Below, piece after piece: positions 17,029 to 26,302 of a DNA stretch of 64,000 nt; the stretch's first letter is position 1; the number at the start of each line of letters is the position of its first letter. Source of the DNA: Acidobacteriota bacterium (lineage in GTDB: Bacteria > Acidobacteriota > Vicinamibacteria > Vicinamibacterales > UBA2999). The notes beneath the pieces were generated by a model that saw nothing but the letters and a program-made list of their open reading frames with translations, was not told the origin of the DNA and did not search any database. The stretch is taken from contig JAKFYH010000016.1 of the NCBI GenBank assembly GCA_021730945.1, positions 62,001 to 126,000 on the forward strand, written 5' to 3'. The position numbers were made by a program, and so were the translations under genes.

Positions 17029-20000
17029 ATGCAGTGGCTGGCAGAAATCTGCGTCCGGCGCCCGGTCTTTGCCTGGGTTCTGGTCCTCTCGCTGAGCGTG
17101 GTGGGCCTGTTCGCCTTCGGGCGGCTGGGTGTCGACCGTTTTCCGAACGTCGATATTCCCACCATCTCTGTCACCACCCGGCTGCCTGGCGCCGCGCCTG
17201 AGCAGATTGAGACCGAAGTCACCGACAAAGTCGAAGAAGCCGTCAACACCATCAGCGGCATCGACACGCTGACCTCGACCTCGTCTGAAGGCATCTCGCA
17301 GGTGGTGGTCTCGTTCAAGCTCGAGAAGAACGCTGATATTGCCGCGCAGGAAGTGCGCGATCGCATTAACCGGGTCATTCCGCAATTGCCCAGGACCGCC
17401 CTGCAGCCGACGGTGGAGAAGCTCGACTTCACGGCGTCGCCGGTCATCACCCTGGCCGTGACCGCCGACAAGCCAGTCCGCGACATCACCGAGTTTGCCG
17501 ACAAGATCCTGCGGCGCCGGCTCGAAAGCTCGGACGGGGTCGGCCAGGTGGTCGTGATCGGCGGGCGCAGCCGTCAGTTGAACCTGTGGCTCAATACCGC
17601 CCTGCTCCGCGCGCAACGGCTGTCGGTCAACGACGTCGCCCGCGCGCTGCAGTCGCAGAACGCCGACATCCCGGGCGGCCGCATGGATCAGGGCGCCCAG
17701 TCGGTGACCCTGCGGACGCGTGGACGCCTCGAATCGATCGATGCGTTCGGCGACGTGGTCTTGCGCGAAGTCGACGGCCACCCGATCCGGCTGCGCGACG
17801 TCGCGCGAATCGAGGACGGCATGGCCGAGCCTCGCACCCAGGCCAGCGTCAACGGCGAGGCTACCGTCCTGCTGCAGATCCGCAAGCAGTCTGGCACCAA
17901 CACGGTCGAGGTCGCCAATAATGTCAAGCAGCGGCTGGCCGAGCTGCAGGGCACCCTGCCCGCCGGCTACCAACTGCGCATTGTCCGTGACGAGGCGCAA
18001 TTCATCGAGGCGTCGATCGCCAGCGTGCAAGAGCACCTGATCGTCGGCTCGCTGCTGGCCGCGATTGTCGTGTTTCTGTTTCTCGGCAATGTCCGCTCGA
18101 CGGTGATCGCCGCGATCTCGATTCCCACCTCGATCGTGGCCACGTTCTCGCTGGTCTGGTACATGGGATTCACGCTCAACATGCTGACCATGTTGGCGCT
18201 GACGCTGTCGGTCGGCATCGTGATCGACGATGCCATCGTGGTGCTGGAGAACATCTTCCGCTTCATCGAGGAAAAGGGCATGCCGCCCATGCAGGCGGCG
18301 GTGGAGGCCACCAGGGAGATTGGCCTGGCGGTCATGGCGACGACCTTTTCGCTGGTGGCGATCTTTGCCCCGGTCGGCTTCATGAGCGGCATGGTCGGCA
18401 AGTTCATGCAGAGCTTCGGCCTGACGATGGCCTTCGCCGTGATGGTGTCGTTGTTTGTCAGCTTCACGCTGACGCCGATGATGTCGGCCTACTGGCTCAA
18501 GCCGCCGCCCAAGGGCGCGCACGGCGATTCCAAGCACAACCGGCTCTTCGACCCGATCGATCGCGTCTACACGCGCATGCTCGAATGGGCCATGGTCCAC
18601 CGCGGGCTGGTGGCCGTCGGCGCCGTGCTGGTGTTGCTGACGAGCGTGCCGCTCTTCCAGTTCACGGCCGTGAACTTCACGCCCGAAGACGACCAGTCCC
18701 AGTTCGACGTGACCATGCGTGCCCCGGAAGGCACCAGCCTGGCGTCGATGTCGCTGCTGGCCAATCGCGTGAGCACCGCCGTGCGGGCGATTCCCGAGGT
18801 CGAGTTCACGCTCGTCACGGTGGCCGGCGACTCGGCCGGCACCCTGAACACGGCGAGCATGCTGGTGCGCCTGCATCCGATCGAGGCGCGGTCGCGCGAC
18901 CAGTTCGCCGTGATGGCCCAGGTCCGTAATGAGATTCTGCCGGTCTACGCCAAGGCCGGCATCCGCACGGCCGTGCAGCAAGGCGGCGGACCCGGCGGCG
19001 GCGGTGGCGGCATCCAGTTCATGGTGCAGGGGCCGGACCTCGAGCAGCTCGAGAAGTTCAGCGAGGCGCTGCGGACCAGGGCCCTGGCCATTCCCGGGCT
19101 TGTCGATGTCGACACGTCGTTGAACGCCGGCAAGCCGGAAGTGTCGGTCTATCTCGATCGGCCGAAGGCCGCCGACCTTGGCGTCTCGATAGCTGACGCC
19201 GCCGACGCGATCCGCCTGCTCGTCGCCGGCGACCAGGTGACCACTTTCAACGACGGCGGCGAACAGTACGAGGTCCATCTGCGCGCGGAAGAGGTCAATC
19301 GCAGTTCGACCGACGCCATCGCCGGGCTGCCGGTGCCGTCATCGCGGCTGGGTATTGTCAGCCTCGACAACATTGCCTCGTTTGCGAAGAGCGACTCGCC
19401 GGCCAGCATCAATCGCATGGGCCGTCAGCGCCAGGTGACGCTCAGCGCCAACCTGCTGCCGGGCACGTCGCAGGGAGCGGCGCAGGAGCAGATTGCCGCC
19501 GCCGCGGCGGAGCTGAACTTTGGCCCCGAGTACCGGGCCGACTTCGCAGGCCGCTCGCGCGAACTCAACCGCACGGCGACTGCGTTTCTGACCGCGATCG
19601 CGCTGTCGTTCATCTTCATGTACCTCATCCTGGCCGCGCAGTTCGAATCGTGGCTGCACCCGGTGACGATCCTGCTGTCGCTGCCGCTGACGCTGCCGTT
19701 CGCGCTGTTGTCGCTCATCATCTTTCAGCAGTCGCTCAATATCTTCTCGGGTCTGGGCCTGCTGGTGCTGTTCGGCGTGGTCAAGAAGAACTCGATTCTG
19801 CAGATTGATCACGCCAACCAGCTGAAGGACGCCGGCATGAACACCCACGACGCGGTGGTGCAGGCCAGCCGCGACCGCCTGCGGCCGATTCTGATGACGA
19901 CACTGGCGTTTGTGGCGGGCATGGTGCCGCTGGTCGTGTCGAATGGGGTCGGCGCAGCCACCAACCACGCCATCGGCTGGGTGGTGATCGGCGGCCAGAC

Positions 20001-20142
20001 CATGGTGTTGCTGGTCACGCTGATCGTGACGCCGGTGGCCTATTCGCTGTTCGACCAGATGCAGGGCGCCGCGGTGATGTCGCGCGGCTGGGACTGGCTG
20101 CGCTCGAAACTGCCCGCACAGAATCCGGTGACACCGCTCTAA
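17029..20142 (+). CDS. RND multidrug efflux permease (HAE1/AcrB-like)
   Basis: 1037 residues, starting three bases after the adaptor stop. The expected plan is present: TM1, a large porter/docking domain, TMs 2-6 around VGIVIDDAIVVLENI (paired Asp of the proton relay in TM4), a second porter domain, and TMs 8-12 with GVVKKNSIL. The second porter domain carries a Gly-rich insertion (GGGPGGGGGG, near residue 650). It should export hydrophobic compounds using the proton gradient. No TolC-like partner is nearby. Confidence 0.95.
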   Translation: MQWLAEICVRRPVFAWVLVLSLSVVGLFAFGRLGVDRFPNVDIPTISVTTRLPGAAPEQIETEVTDKVEEAVNTISGIDTLTSTSSEGISQVVVSFKLEKNADIAAQEVRDRINRVIPQLPRTALQPTVEKLDFTASPVITLAVTADKPVRDITEFADKILRRRLESSDGVGQVVVIGGRSRQLNLWLNTALLRAQRLSVNDVARALQSQNADIPGGRMDQGAQSVTLRTRGRLESIDAFGDVVLREVDGHPIRLRDVARIEDGMAEPRTQASVNGEATVLLQIRKQSGTNTVEVANNVKQRLAELQGTLPAGYQLRIVRDEAQFIEASIASVQEHLIVGSLLAAIVVFLFLGNVRSTVIAAISIPTSIVATFSLVWYMGFTLNMLTMLALTLSVGIVIDDAIVVLENIFRFIEEKGMPPMQAAVEATREIGLAVMATTFSLVAIFAPVGFMSGMVGKFMQSFGLTMAFAVMVSLFVSFTLTPMMSAYWLKPPPKGAHGDSKHNRLFDPIDRVYTRMLEWAMVHRGLVAVGAVLVLLTSVPLFQFTAVNFTPEDDQSQFDVTMRAPEGTSLASMSLLANRVSTAVRAIPEVEFTLVTVAGDSAGTLNTASMLVRLHPIEARSRDQFAVMAQVRNEILPVYAKAGIRTAVQQGGGPGGGGGGIQFMVQGPDLEQLEKFSEALRTRALAIPGLVDVDTSLNAGKPEVSVYLDRPKAADLGVSIADAADAIRLLVAGDQVTTFNDGGEQYEVHLRAEEVNRSSTDAIAGLPVPSSRLGIVSLDNIASFAKSDSPASINRMGRQRQVTLSANLLPGTSQGAAQEQIAAAAAELNFGPEYRADFAGRSRELNRTATAFLTAIALSFIFMYLILAAQFESWLHPVTILLSLPLTLPFALLSLIIFQQSLNIFSGLGLLVLFGVVKKNSILQIDHANQLKDAGMNTHDAVVQASRDRLRPILMTTLAFVAGMVPLVVSNGVGAATNHAIGWVVIGGQTMVLLVTLIVTPVAYSLFDQMQGAAVMSRGWDWLRSKLPAQNPVTPL

Positions 20143-20173
20143 GGGTCGTCCCCGGGCCGGTGGCAGCAAGGGG

Positions 20174-21451
20174 CTACTCGTAGCGTAGCGCCTCGACTGG
20201 ATCCATGGCCGCCGCCCGGCGGGCCGGCCAGTAGCCCGCCACCACGCCCACCAGCACCGAGGTCGTCAAACCGGCGACGACGGCCCAGAGCGGCGGGGCC
20301 GCCGGAAAAGTCGGGGCGAGCGCCGCGGCCAGCAGCCCCAGTGCCGAGGCCAGCGCGACACCGGCGGCGCCGCCCGCGCCCGATAACAGCGCCGCTTCGA
20401 ACAGAAACTGCCGCAGCACATCCTGGCGGCGGGCACCGATCGCCAGCCGCACGCCAATCTCCCTGGTGCGCTCCGTCACGCTGATGACCATGACGTTGGC
20501 GATGCCGATGCCGCCAATGATCAGGCTGACCGCCGACAGCGCGATCGTGGCCAGGAAGATCTGGAAGCCCAGGCGGTCGAATTGCGCGATGATCTGGTCG
20601 GCCGTGTTCAAGGCGAAGTTGTCGGGTTCGCCGAGGGGAACGTTGCGCAAGAGGCGCAGAATCGTGGCGGCCTCGAGGCGCGCCTGGTCGCGCTGCCCTG
20701 GATACGCGCGTATGTAGAGGACCGTGTTCTCGGCGTCGGGAAACTTCTGCCGCGCGGTGTTGACCGGGATCGCGACCACGGTGTCGTTGCGATTCTCGCC
20801 GAAGAAGGTTCCCTTGCGCGGTTGCAGTTCGCCGACGACGTAGTAGCGGTCGCCGCCCAGCAGGAACGATTGCCCGACTGACGTCCGTTGACCAAACAGC
20901 GCGCGGGCAATGCTGGCGCCGAGCACCGCCACCTGCGCGCGCGCCCGTTCCTCGTACTCGGTGAACGGCCGGCCGGCGGCAAACTCCGCGCCGACCACGT
21001 CGTAGAAATTTGCCGAGATGCCCTCGATCAACAGCGAGTCTGATTCGTTGCCGCCGGCACGGGCCGTGATCGCGCGCGTGCCCGTGACGGCCGGAACGAT
21101 CAGTTCCACACCAACGTCGCGAATGGCCGGACCCAACTGGGCAATGCGGGGGGCAAACTCGGGGCGCAGCGGCGGCCGCTTTACGTCCTGCGTGGACCCG
21201 GCCGAGTACGGCTCGCCGTTGAAGTGAAAGGCGAAGATGTTCTCGGTGCCCAGCTCCCGGAATAGCAGGGCCACGCTGTTGCGCAGACCCACCAGGGTCG
21301 ACGACACCAGCACGACGGTCACGATGCCTATCACCACGCCGACGATCGCCAGCGCCGAGCGGGCGGGCTGCGACCGAATGGACTCGACCGCCAGGGTCGA
21401 CGCCTCGGTTAGTGCTCCGGTGACGGATTCGCTTGATCGTGCCATTGCCAT
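20174..21451 (-). CDS. MacB-like ABC permease without ATPase domain (second of pair)
   Basis: 425 residues: an N-terminal cytoplasmic stretch, TM1 (ARSALAIVGVVIGIVTVVLV), a MacB periplasmic domain, then three C-terminal helices with ERTREIGVRLAIGARRQDVL and a final WPARRAAAMDPVEALRYE. The ATG starts directly after the stop of the upstream permease, so the two probably form a heterodimer. No nucleotide-binding domain is fused or adjacent, which is unusual for a MacAB-type exporter. Confidence 0.9.
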   Translation of the reverse strand: MAMARSSESVTGALTEASTLAVESIRSQPARSALAIVGVVIGIVTVVLVSSTLVGLRNSVALLFRELGTENIFAFHFNGEPYSAGSTQDVKRPPLRPEFAPRIAQLGPAIRDVGVELIVPAVTGTRAITARAGGNESDSLLIEGISANFYDVVGAEFAAGRPFTEYEERARAQVAVLGASIARALFGQRTSVGQSFLLGGDRYYVVGELQPRKGTFFGENRNDTVVAIPVNTARQKFPDAENTVLYIRAYPGQRDQARLEAATILRLLRNVPLGEPDNFALNTADQIIAQFDRLGFQIFLATIALSAVSLIIGGIGIANVMVISVTERTREIGVRLAIGARRQDVLRQFLFEAALLSGAGGAAGVALASALGLLAAALAPTFPAAPPLWAVVAGLTTSVLVGVVAGYWPARRAAAMDPVEALRYE

Positions 21452-22678
21452 CTATTCCACCCGCATCGCCGAAACCACGTCCATCCGCACCGCTCGCCGG
21501 GACGGGTACCAGCCCGCGATGATGCCGCTCGCCGCCGAGGCGCCCAGGCCCCACGCCAGCGTCGACAGCTGCACGGACAGCGGAATGTCCAGCGCCCGCG
21601 CCAGCACGCTCACCAGGGTCACGGCCGCCGCCGTGCCCACGCTGCCGCCGATCAGGGCGATGAGCACGGACTCGGCCAGGACTTCCAGCATGATCTGGCG
21701 TCGCGTGGCCCCGAGCGCCCGGCGCACCCCAATCTCCCGCGTTCGCTGCGTCACCGAGACGAGGATCGTGTTCGTGACGACGACGACCGCCGCAAACAGG
21801 GCCATGAGTGAGAGGGGCCCCGCCGCCGCGCCGATCCGGTCCGACAGGCTCGCCACGAAACCACGGGCGGCGTCGGGCGTCAGGATGTCGAACGTGTCGG
21901 CCGCGCCGGGCCCGAGCGCGCGCCGGGCCCGCAGCGAAATCCGCGCCCGGTCCTCGCCAACCACCGAGGGCAGTTCTCCGGTTGCCTTCGCAAAGATCTG
22001 CAGAGTCCTGGGAGCGCCGAAGGCGCGCTCAAAGGCGCGTAGCGGCAACCACACGTACTTGTCGAGCGAAGCACCGCCCGACTGGCCTTGCCGATCCTGG
22101 ACGCCAATCACGGTGAAACGGCGGCCCGCGATCCGGATCGACCGGCCCAGCGGGTCGACGGCCGGGAACACCGCGTCCACGATCTCCGCCCCGATGACCA
22201 CCACCTGCTCACCGCGACGGTCCTCGTCCTCGCGAAAGAACCGGCCGCGGCCGATGGTCAGGTCGCGCAGGTTGGCTAGCTGCCATGTCGTCCCGGTGAT
22301 CGTGGCGTTCTCGATCTTGAATCCACCCGCGATCACGTCAGCCCGCGCCTGAGCGTTGGGCGCATATTCGACCAGGCCGCCCGCGTACTGCTCAAGAAAC
22401 TTCGTCTCGGTCCGCCGGATGGGCGGGTTGCGCTGCAGTTGTTGCTGCAGTTCACGCCGGGAAACTTTGCCTGGCGAGGCCACTTGCGCGATGAGGAACG
22501 TGTCCGACCCAAAGGTGCGGGCGGTCGACTGCCGCGCGTAGATCGCGACCCCGTCGAGGGCCGATACCACCAGGACGATGGTGGCAACCGCAACGGCAAT
22601 CGCCAATGCGCCCAGTGCGGCCCGCAGTGGGCTGCCAACCAGCGCGGCAGCGGCTTGCGCGATGGCCTCGAAGGCCAT
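21452..22678 (-). CDS. MacB-like ABC permease without ATPase domain (first of pair)
   Basis: About 408 residues from ATG 22678; a GTG at 22714 would add 12. It has TM1 (ALGALAIAVAVATIVLVV), a periplasmic core domain, then three helices with QRTREIGVRRALGATRRQIM, ending in PSRRAVRMDVVSAMRVE. It is paired with the next permease and divergent from a MacA-like adaptor whose start lies 66 bases away. The three together make an exporter missing only its ATPase, which must come from elsewhere. Confidence 0.88.
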   Translation of the reverse strand: MAFEAIAQAAAALVGSPLRAALGALAIAVAVATIVLVVSALDGVAIYARQSTARTFGSDTFLIAQVASPGKVSRRELQQQLQRNPPIRRTETKFLEQYAGGLVEYAPNAQARADVIAGGFKIENATITGTTWQLANLRDLTIGRGRFFREDEDRRGEQVVVIGAEIVDAVFPAVDPLGRSIRIAGRRFTVIGVQDRQGQSGGASLDKYVWLPLRAFERAFGAPRTLQIFAKATGELPSVVGEDRARISLRARRALGPGAADTFDILTPDAARGFVASLSDRIGAAAGPLSLMALFAAVVVVTNTILVSVTQRTREIGVRRALGATRRQIMLEVLAESVLIALIGGSVGTAAAVTLVSVLARALDIPLSVQLSTLAWGLGASAASGIIAGWYPSRRAVRMDVVSAMRVE

Positions 22679-22744
22679 GCGCCAGTCGACAATCGCCGGT
22701 CGCCTCACGCGCACTCGCCGACTCGTCTAGACTGTACCCAGCAC

Positions 22745-23989
22745 ATGAGCAAACCTCGCCTTTTGATGGCCGGCACGGCCATCGTGATGATTGCTGCGGT
22801 CGTGTTTGCGACCCGCGGTTCCACCGAAGCCCCTGCAGCGGACGTCGTGGCGGTGACCCGCACTCCCATCTTGCAGTCGTTCGTGACCGCTTCGGGAGAA
22901 ATTGTGGCCACGCGGTTTGCCGACATCGGGTCGGCGTCGATGGGCCGGCTCGTTTCGCTGAGTGTCCGGGAGGGAGACCGCGTCCGGGCCGGACAGACGC
23001 TTGCGCGCATCGACCCGGTGCAGGCGGCCAGTGCCGCCGACGCCGCGGCGGCCGGCCTGCGCGCACTCGAGGCTGATGTCCAGGGCGCCGCCAGCCAGGT
23101 TCGGGCCAGTCAGGCCGAACTGGCGGCGGCGACGGCCCGGGCCAACGACGCGGACACATCGCTGCGCCGCGCGCGCGAGCTGCGTCAGGCCGGACTGATT
23201 GCGCCCTCCGACTTCGACACCGCCGAAGCCACCGCCGAAGCGGCCCGCGCGCAGGAACGCGCCGCCGCCGCGGCCGTTCAGCGCCTGGAACAGGCGCAGG
23301 CATCGGCCGAGCGCCGGGTGGCGCAGGGGCGAGCCGAACTGGCACGCGCGCGTGACCAGGTATCCAAGACCGATATCACCGCGCCCATAGACGGAGTCGT
23401 CACGCGCCTCGATGTCGAAGAAGGTGAGATGGTCGTGATCGGCATTCAGAACCAGCCGGGCACCATCCTGATGACGATCTCCGACCTCAGTTCGATCAAC
23501 GCCGAGGTCAAGGTTGCCGAGGCCGACGTGCTGCGCCTCTCGGTGGGCAATCCTGCCACCGCCACGCTCGAAGCCCTGCCCAGCGTCACTTTTACCGGCA
23601 ATGTCGTCGAGATCGGCGCCAGCGCGCTGTCGACGATCGGCCCGCAGGCCGCCGCGCGCGAGTTCAGGGTGAAGGTCCGGCTCGAAGGGGACCTGGCGCG
23701 GCTGCGCCCGGGACTGACCTGTGATGCCGAAATCCTGATCGCATCGCGGAACAACGTCCTGACCGTGCCGCTCCAGTCGCTGGTCCAACGACCGTCGCCA
23801 GACGGCTCCCCGGCTACCGGGGTGTTCGTCGTGCGCGACGGGGTGGCCCGCTTTACGCCGGTCACGGCTGGCATCATCGGTGGGCTGACCGTCGAGGTCG
23901 AGGGCGTTGCCGAGGGGGCCTCGGTGATCGCGGGACCGTTCCAGGTGCTTCGTGAGCTCCAGGACGGCGCGCCGATCAAGGCGAAATAG
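22745..23989 (+). CDS. MacA/HlyD-type periplasmic adaptor
   Basis: 414 residues from ATG 22745. A single N-terminal anchor (LLMAGTAIVMIAAVVFATRG) is followed by a lipoyl half-motif (SMGRLVSLSVREGDRVRAGQ). A long Ala/Arg-rich coiled coil (about 90-210), the second lipoyl half (TDITAPIDGVVTRLDVEEGE) and a barrel domain follow. It is the natural partner of the divergent MacB-like permease pair. The coiled coil is long enough to reach an outer-membrane channel. Confidence 0.9.
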   Translation: MSKPRLLMAGTAIVMIAAVVFATRGSTEAPAADVVAVTRTPILQSFVTASGEIVATRFADIGSASMGRLVSLSVREGDRVRAGQTLARIDPVQAASAADAAAAGLRALEADVQGAASQVRASQAELAAATARANDADTSLRRARELRQAGLIAPSDFDTAEATAEAARAQERAAAAAVQRLEQAQASAERRVAQGRAELARARDQVSKTDITAPIDGVVTRLDVEEGEMVVIGIQNQPGTILMTISDLSSINAEVKVAEADVLRLSVGNPATATLEALPSVTFTGNVVEIGASALSTIGPQAAAREFRVKVRLEGDLARLRPGLTCDAEILIASRNNVLTVPLQSLVQRPSPDGSPATGVFVVRDGVARFTPVTAGIIGGLTVEVEGVAEGASVIAGPFQVLRELQDGAPIKAK

Positions 23990-23998
23990 GGCCGGCAT

Positions 23999-24616
23999 CT
24001 ATCCGGCCGTGACGACGACCGCGCCGCACGCTCGACCGCCGCTGCGCCGATAGGCGTGCGGCTGGTTTGCGTCGAAGTAGATCGAGTCGCCGGTGGCCAG
24101 CACATGCTCCACGTCGTCGACGTGGACGCTCAACTGGCCGGTCACGACGTAGATGAACTCGACGCCGGTGTGGACATGGGGCCGCAGGCGATCGGGCGTC
24201 ACCGGGAGGAACTCGGCGTAGTACGAGCTGAACCGCCGCTCGGTGGCCGGAAAATCCAGCGACTCAAAACGATAGGCCGGCGCGCGCGCGCCGGCTTGGT
24301 CTGGGAGCCGCACGCGATCGGACTTGCGGACGATGGCGATCAGCGGCTTCTCGCGAGTGCCGGCAAAAAAGAAATCGAGACCGACGCTGAACACGAGCGC
24401 GATGCGCAACAGCGTCGGCAGGGTTGGAAACAGCCGGCCGCGCTCGATCTTCGACAACAGCGCGGCGGACAGGCCCGTGTGCTTGCCGAGCTCGACCAGG
24501 CCCATCGACCGCTTCAGTCGGAGCTTCCGAATCTTCTCGCCAATCCCGTAATCGCCCAGGCCCGATTCGATCGTCGCCGACAGCATTCCCAGCTCCTTTT
24601 TTCCTGACACGAACAT
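23999..24616 (-). CDS. XRE-family regulator with C-terminal cupin
   Basis: 205 residues. The helix-turn-helix (about 25-80) reads IGEKIRKLRLKRSMGLVELG and LSAALLSKIERGRLFPTLPTL. The C-terminal cupin (about 120-200) has RPHVHTGVEFIYVVTG and DSIYFDANQPHAYR. Such HTH-cupin regulators bind a small effector in the barrel and often repress adjacent genes. A perfect 7-5-7 inverted repeat lies 15 bases before its ATG. The fasciclin gene diverges across the same gap. Confidence 0.88.
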   Translation of the reverse strand: MFVSGKKELGMLSATIESGLGDYGIGEKIRKLRLKRSMGLVELGKHTGLSAALLSKIERGRLFPTLPTLLRIALVFSVGLDFFFAGTREKPLIAIVRKSDRVRLPDQAGARAPAYRFESLDFPATERRFSSYYAEFLPVTPDRLRPHVHTGVEFIYVVTGQLSVHVDDVEHVLATGDSIYFDANQPHAYRRSGGRACGAVVVTAG

Positions 24617-24630
24617 TTCGCGCGCGTTCT

Positions 24631-24649
24631 GTCGTGTCGCTCACACGAC
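24631..24649. promoter_or_regulatory. Inverted repeat upstream of the XRE-cupin gene
   Basis: GTCGTGT and ACACGAC are perfect 7-bp arms around CGCTC. The site lies in the 150-bp gap between the XRE gene and the divergent fasciclin gene, close to the XRE start, as expected for an autoregulatory operator. Confidence 0.45.
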
Positions 24650-24766
24650 TTTGGGCGTCGGAACGGATTTTACTGTTAATCAAGTCAGTTTGCACTACAT
24701 TCAATTGATGGCATCGAATTCACGGCGCCATGCACAGTCACTGACCAGAGTTAAAGGGATCACATC

Positions 24767-25273
24767 ATGCGAAAACTACTCGCCATTGGAACCATCACCG
24801 CGCTCACACTGACGCTTACGACCGCCGTCGCCTCGGCGCAGCAGTCCGACATGAAGGGCGGCAAGGACATCGTCGCCACCGCCGTGGCGGCCGGCTCGTT
24901 CAAGACGCTCGCGGCGGCGCTGACGGCGGCCGGCCTCGTGCCGACGCTCCAGGGTGCGGGCCCGTTCACGGTGTTCGCGCCGACCGACGAGGCGTTTGCC
25001 AAGCTGCCCAAGGGCACGGTCGAGGACCTGCTCAAGCCCGAGAACAAGGCGAAGCTGACGCGCATCCTGACCTACCATGTGGTGTCGGGCAAGGTCATGG
25101 CGGCCGACGTGGTGAAGCTGAAGTCGGCCAAGGCCGTCAGCGGTGACATGATCACCATCAAGGTCGTGGACAAGACCGTGATGATCGACGGGGCGAAGGT
25201 GACCACGGCCGACATCGCCGCCAGCAACGGCGTCATTCACGTGATCGACAGCGTCATTCTGCCGAAGAACTAG
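24767..25273 (+). CDS. Secreted fasciclin-domain protein
   Basis: 168 residues. A signal peptide ([21 protein letters not shown]) is followed by one complete FAS1 domain with H1-like [25 protein letters not shown] and H2-like [16 protein letters not shown]1 domains mediate adhesion. Single-domain secreted forms are common in bacteria, and I have seen them near light- or oxidative-stress gene sets, but that link is only contextual here. An AAAGGGA ribosome site lies just upstream. Confidence 0.92.
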   Translation: MRKLLAIGTITALTLTLTTAVASAQQSDMKGGKDIVATAVAAGSFKTLAAALTAAGLVPTLQGAGPFTVFAPTDEAFAKLPKGTVEDLLKPENKAKLTRILTYHVVSGKVMAADVVKLKSAKAVSGDMITIKVVDKTVMIDGAKVTTADIAASNGVIHVIDSVILPKN

Positions 25274-25340
25274 GGCGACCGACGTGCAAGCAAGGTGCGG
25301 TTCGCCGGGCACGACCGGTGGGACCGCACCGGAGGCCCTG

Positions 25341-25841
25341 ATGATCACAGTGGTAGTCAACGATCGGATGCAGCGCGGTTATACCTACAGCCGCACCGAA
25401 CCGATTGGCCGCAACTTCGATCCTTTGTTTAAGCCCGAGCTCACGCCGGCGCAGATGCTCCGGCTTGGCGTGTTTGGCGGCAAGTACATGACCGACTGCC
25501 GGGATGAGTTCCCGGCCCGCTGGTTCGCCGGAGCGAAGCTGTGCGCCCATCAGCACGACGCGCGCCTGAACTTCTTTGGCGTGAACGCATCACAGTCGCT
25601 CGCCACCTGGCGCCGCAATGGCTGGATCAACTCGCACGATCCGCGCGGCTGGTTCCAGTGGTACTGCCGGTACTACATGGGGCGGCGCGGCCGTGACGAT
25701 GCCCGGCAGATCAAGCGCTGGCGCGCGATTGCCCGGCATGCCGCGGCGGTTCGCAAGAACTGCGAACCGGGCGACCTCGACTGCCGGCGGCGGCAGCGGC
25801 AAGCGCTGCTGCACTGGGCGTACGATAGTCGCAAGCTGTGA
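25341..25841 (+). CDS. Conserved-looking hypothetical protein, aromatic-rich
   Basis: 166 residues from ATG 25341, which has GGAGG five bases upstream; an upstream GTG at 25284 is less likely. It is soluble with no signal, rich in Trp, Tyr, Arg and Cys. Notable segments are FGGKYMTDCRDEFPARWF, NFFGVNASQSLATW and GWFQWYCRYYMGRR. Cys pairs occur near the C-terminus (NCEPGDLDCRRR). I do not recognise a family. It lies ten bases upstream of DUF2177 on the same strand, so the two may be co-transcribed. Confidence 0.6.
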   Translation: MITVVVNDRMQRGYTYSRTEPIGRNFDPLFKPELTPAQMLRLGVFGGKYMTDCRDEFPARWFAGAKLCAHQHDARLNFFGVNASQSLATWRRNGWINSHDPRGWFQWYCRYYMGRRGRDDARQIKRWRAIARHAAAVRKNCEPGDLDCRRRQRQALLHWAYDSRKL

Positions 25842-25851
25842 GGACATTCAG

Positions 25852-26265
25852 ATGCCAATGACCGTAATCGCCGGAACCTATGCGCTGATGACCGCGGTCT
25901 TCTTCGCCATCGACCTGGTGTGGCTTGGGATCGTTGCCCGGCCGTTCTATCAGACGCATCTCGGTCCCTTGCTGCGACCCGACGTACGGTGGGGACCGGC
26001 CATCTTGTTTTACCTGCTGTTCATTACCGGGATCCTGGTGTTTGCCGTATTGCCGGCGGTCGAACGGGCATCGCTGTGGCGGGCCGTGGCGCTCGGGGCT
26101 TTCTTCGGCTTTGTGGCCTACGCCACTTACGATCTGACCAGCCTCGCGCTGGTAAAAGGGTTCCCCGACATCGTCGCGGTCGTGGACATGGCGTGGGGTA
26201 CGGTGCTAACGGCCACGGTCGCGGCTGCGGGCTACGCCGCCGCGCGGTGGCTCTCGGGGCACTGA
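25852..26265 (+). CDS. DUF2177-family membrane protein
   Basis: 137 residues forming four helices. The first contains AIDLVWLGIVARPFYQ, and the third LGAFFGFVAYATYDLTSLAL is the most typical stretch of DUF2177. Its function is unknown. Family members recur in clusters with DUF2878, DUF1365, cyclopropane synthase and LitR/CarH regulators, which are all present within 10 kb here. Its end converges on the minus-strand light operon. Confidence 0.85.
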   Translation: MPMTVIAGTYALMTAVFFAIDLVWLGIVARPFYQTHLGPLLRPDVRWGPAILFYLLFITGILVFAVLPAVERASLWRAVALGAFFGFVAYATYDLTSLALVKGFPDIVAVVDMAWGTVLTATVAAAGYAAARWLSGH

Positions 26266-26302
26266 AGCGTCCGCGACTGCGCGTCGCGCGCATTTCCGCC
26301 GC

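Noticed and set aside
16690..19278. Very long open frame (about 860 codons) on the minus strand
   Set aside because: It is antisense to the RND adaptor and pump, is His/Arg/Asp-rich with no domain sense, and arises from high-GC codon bias in the real genes.
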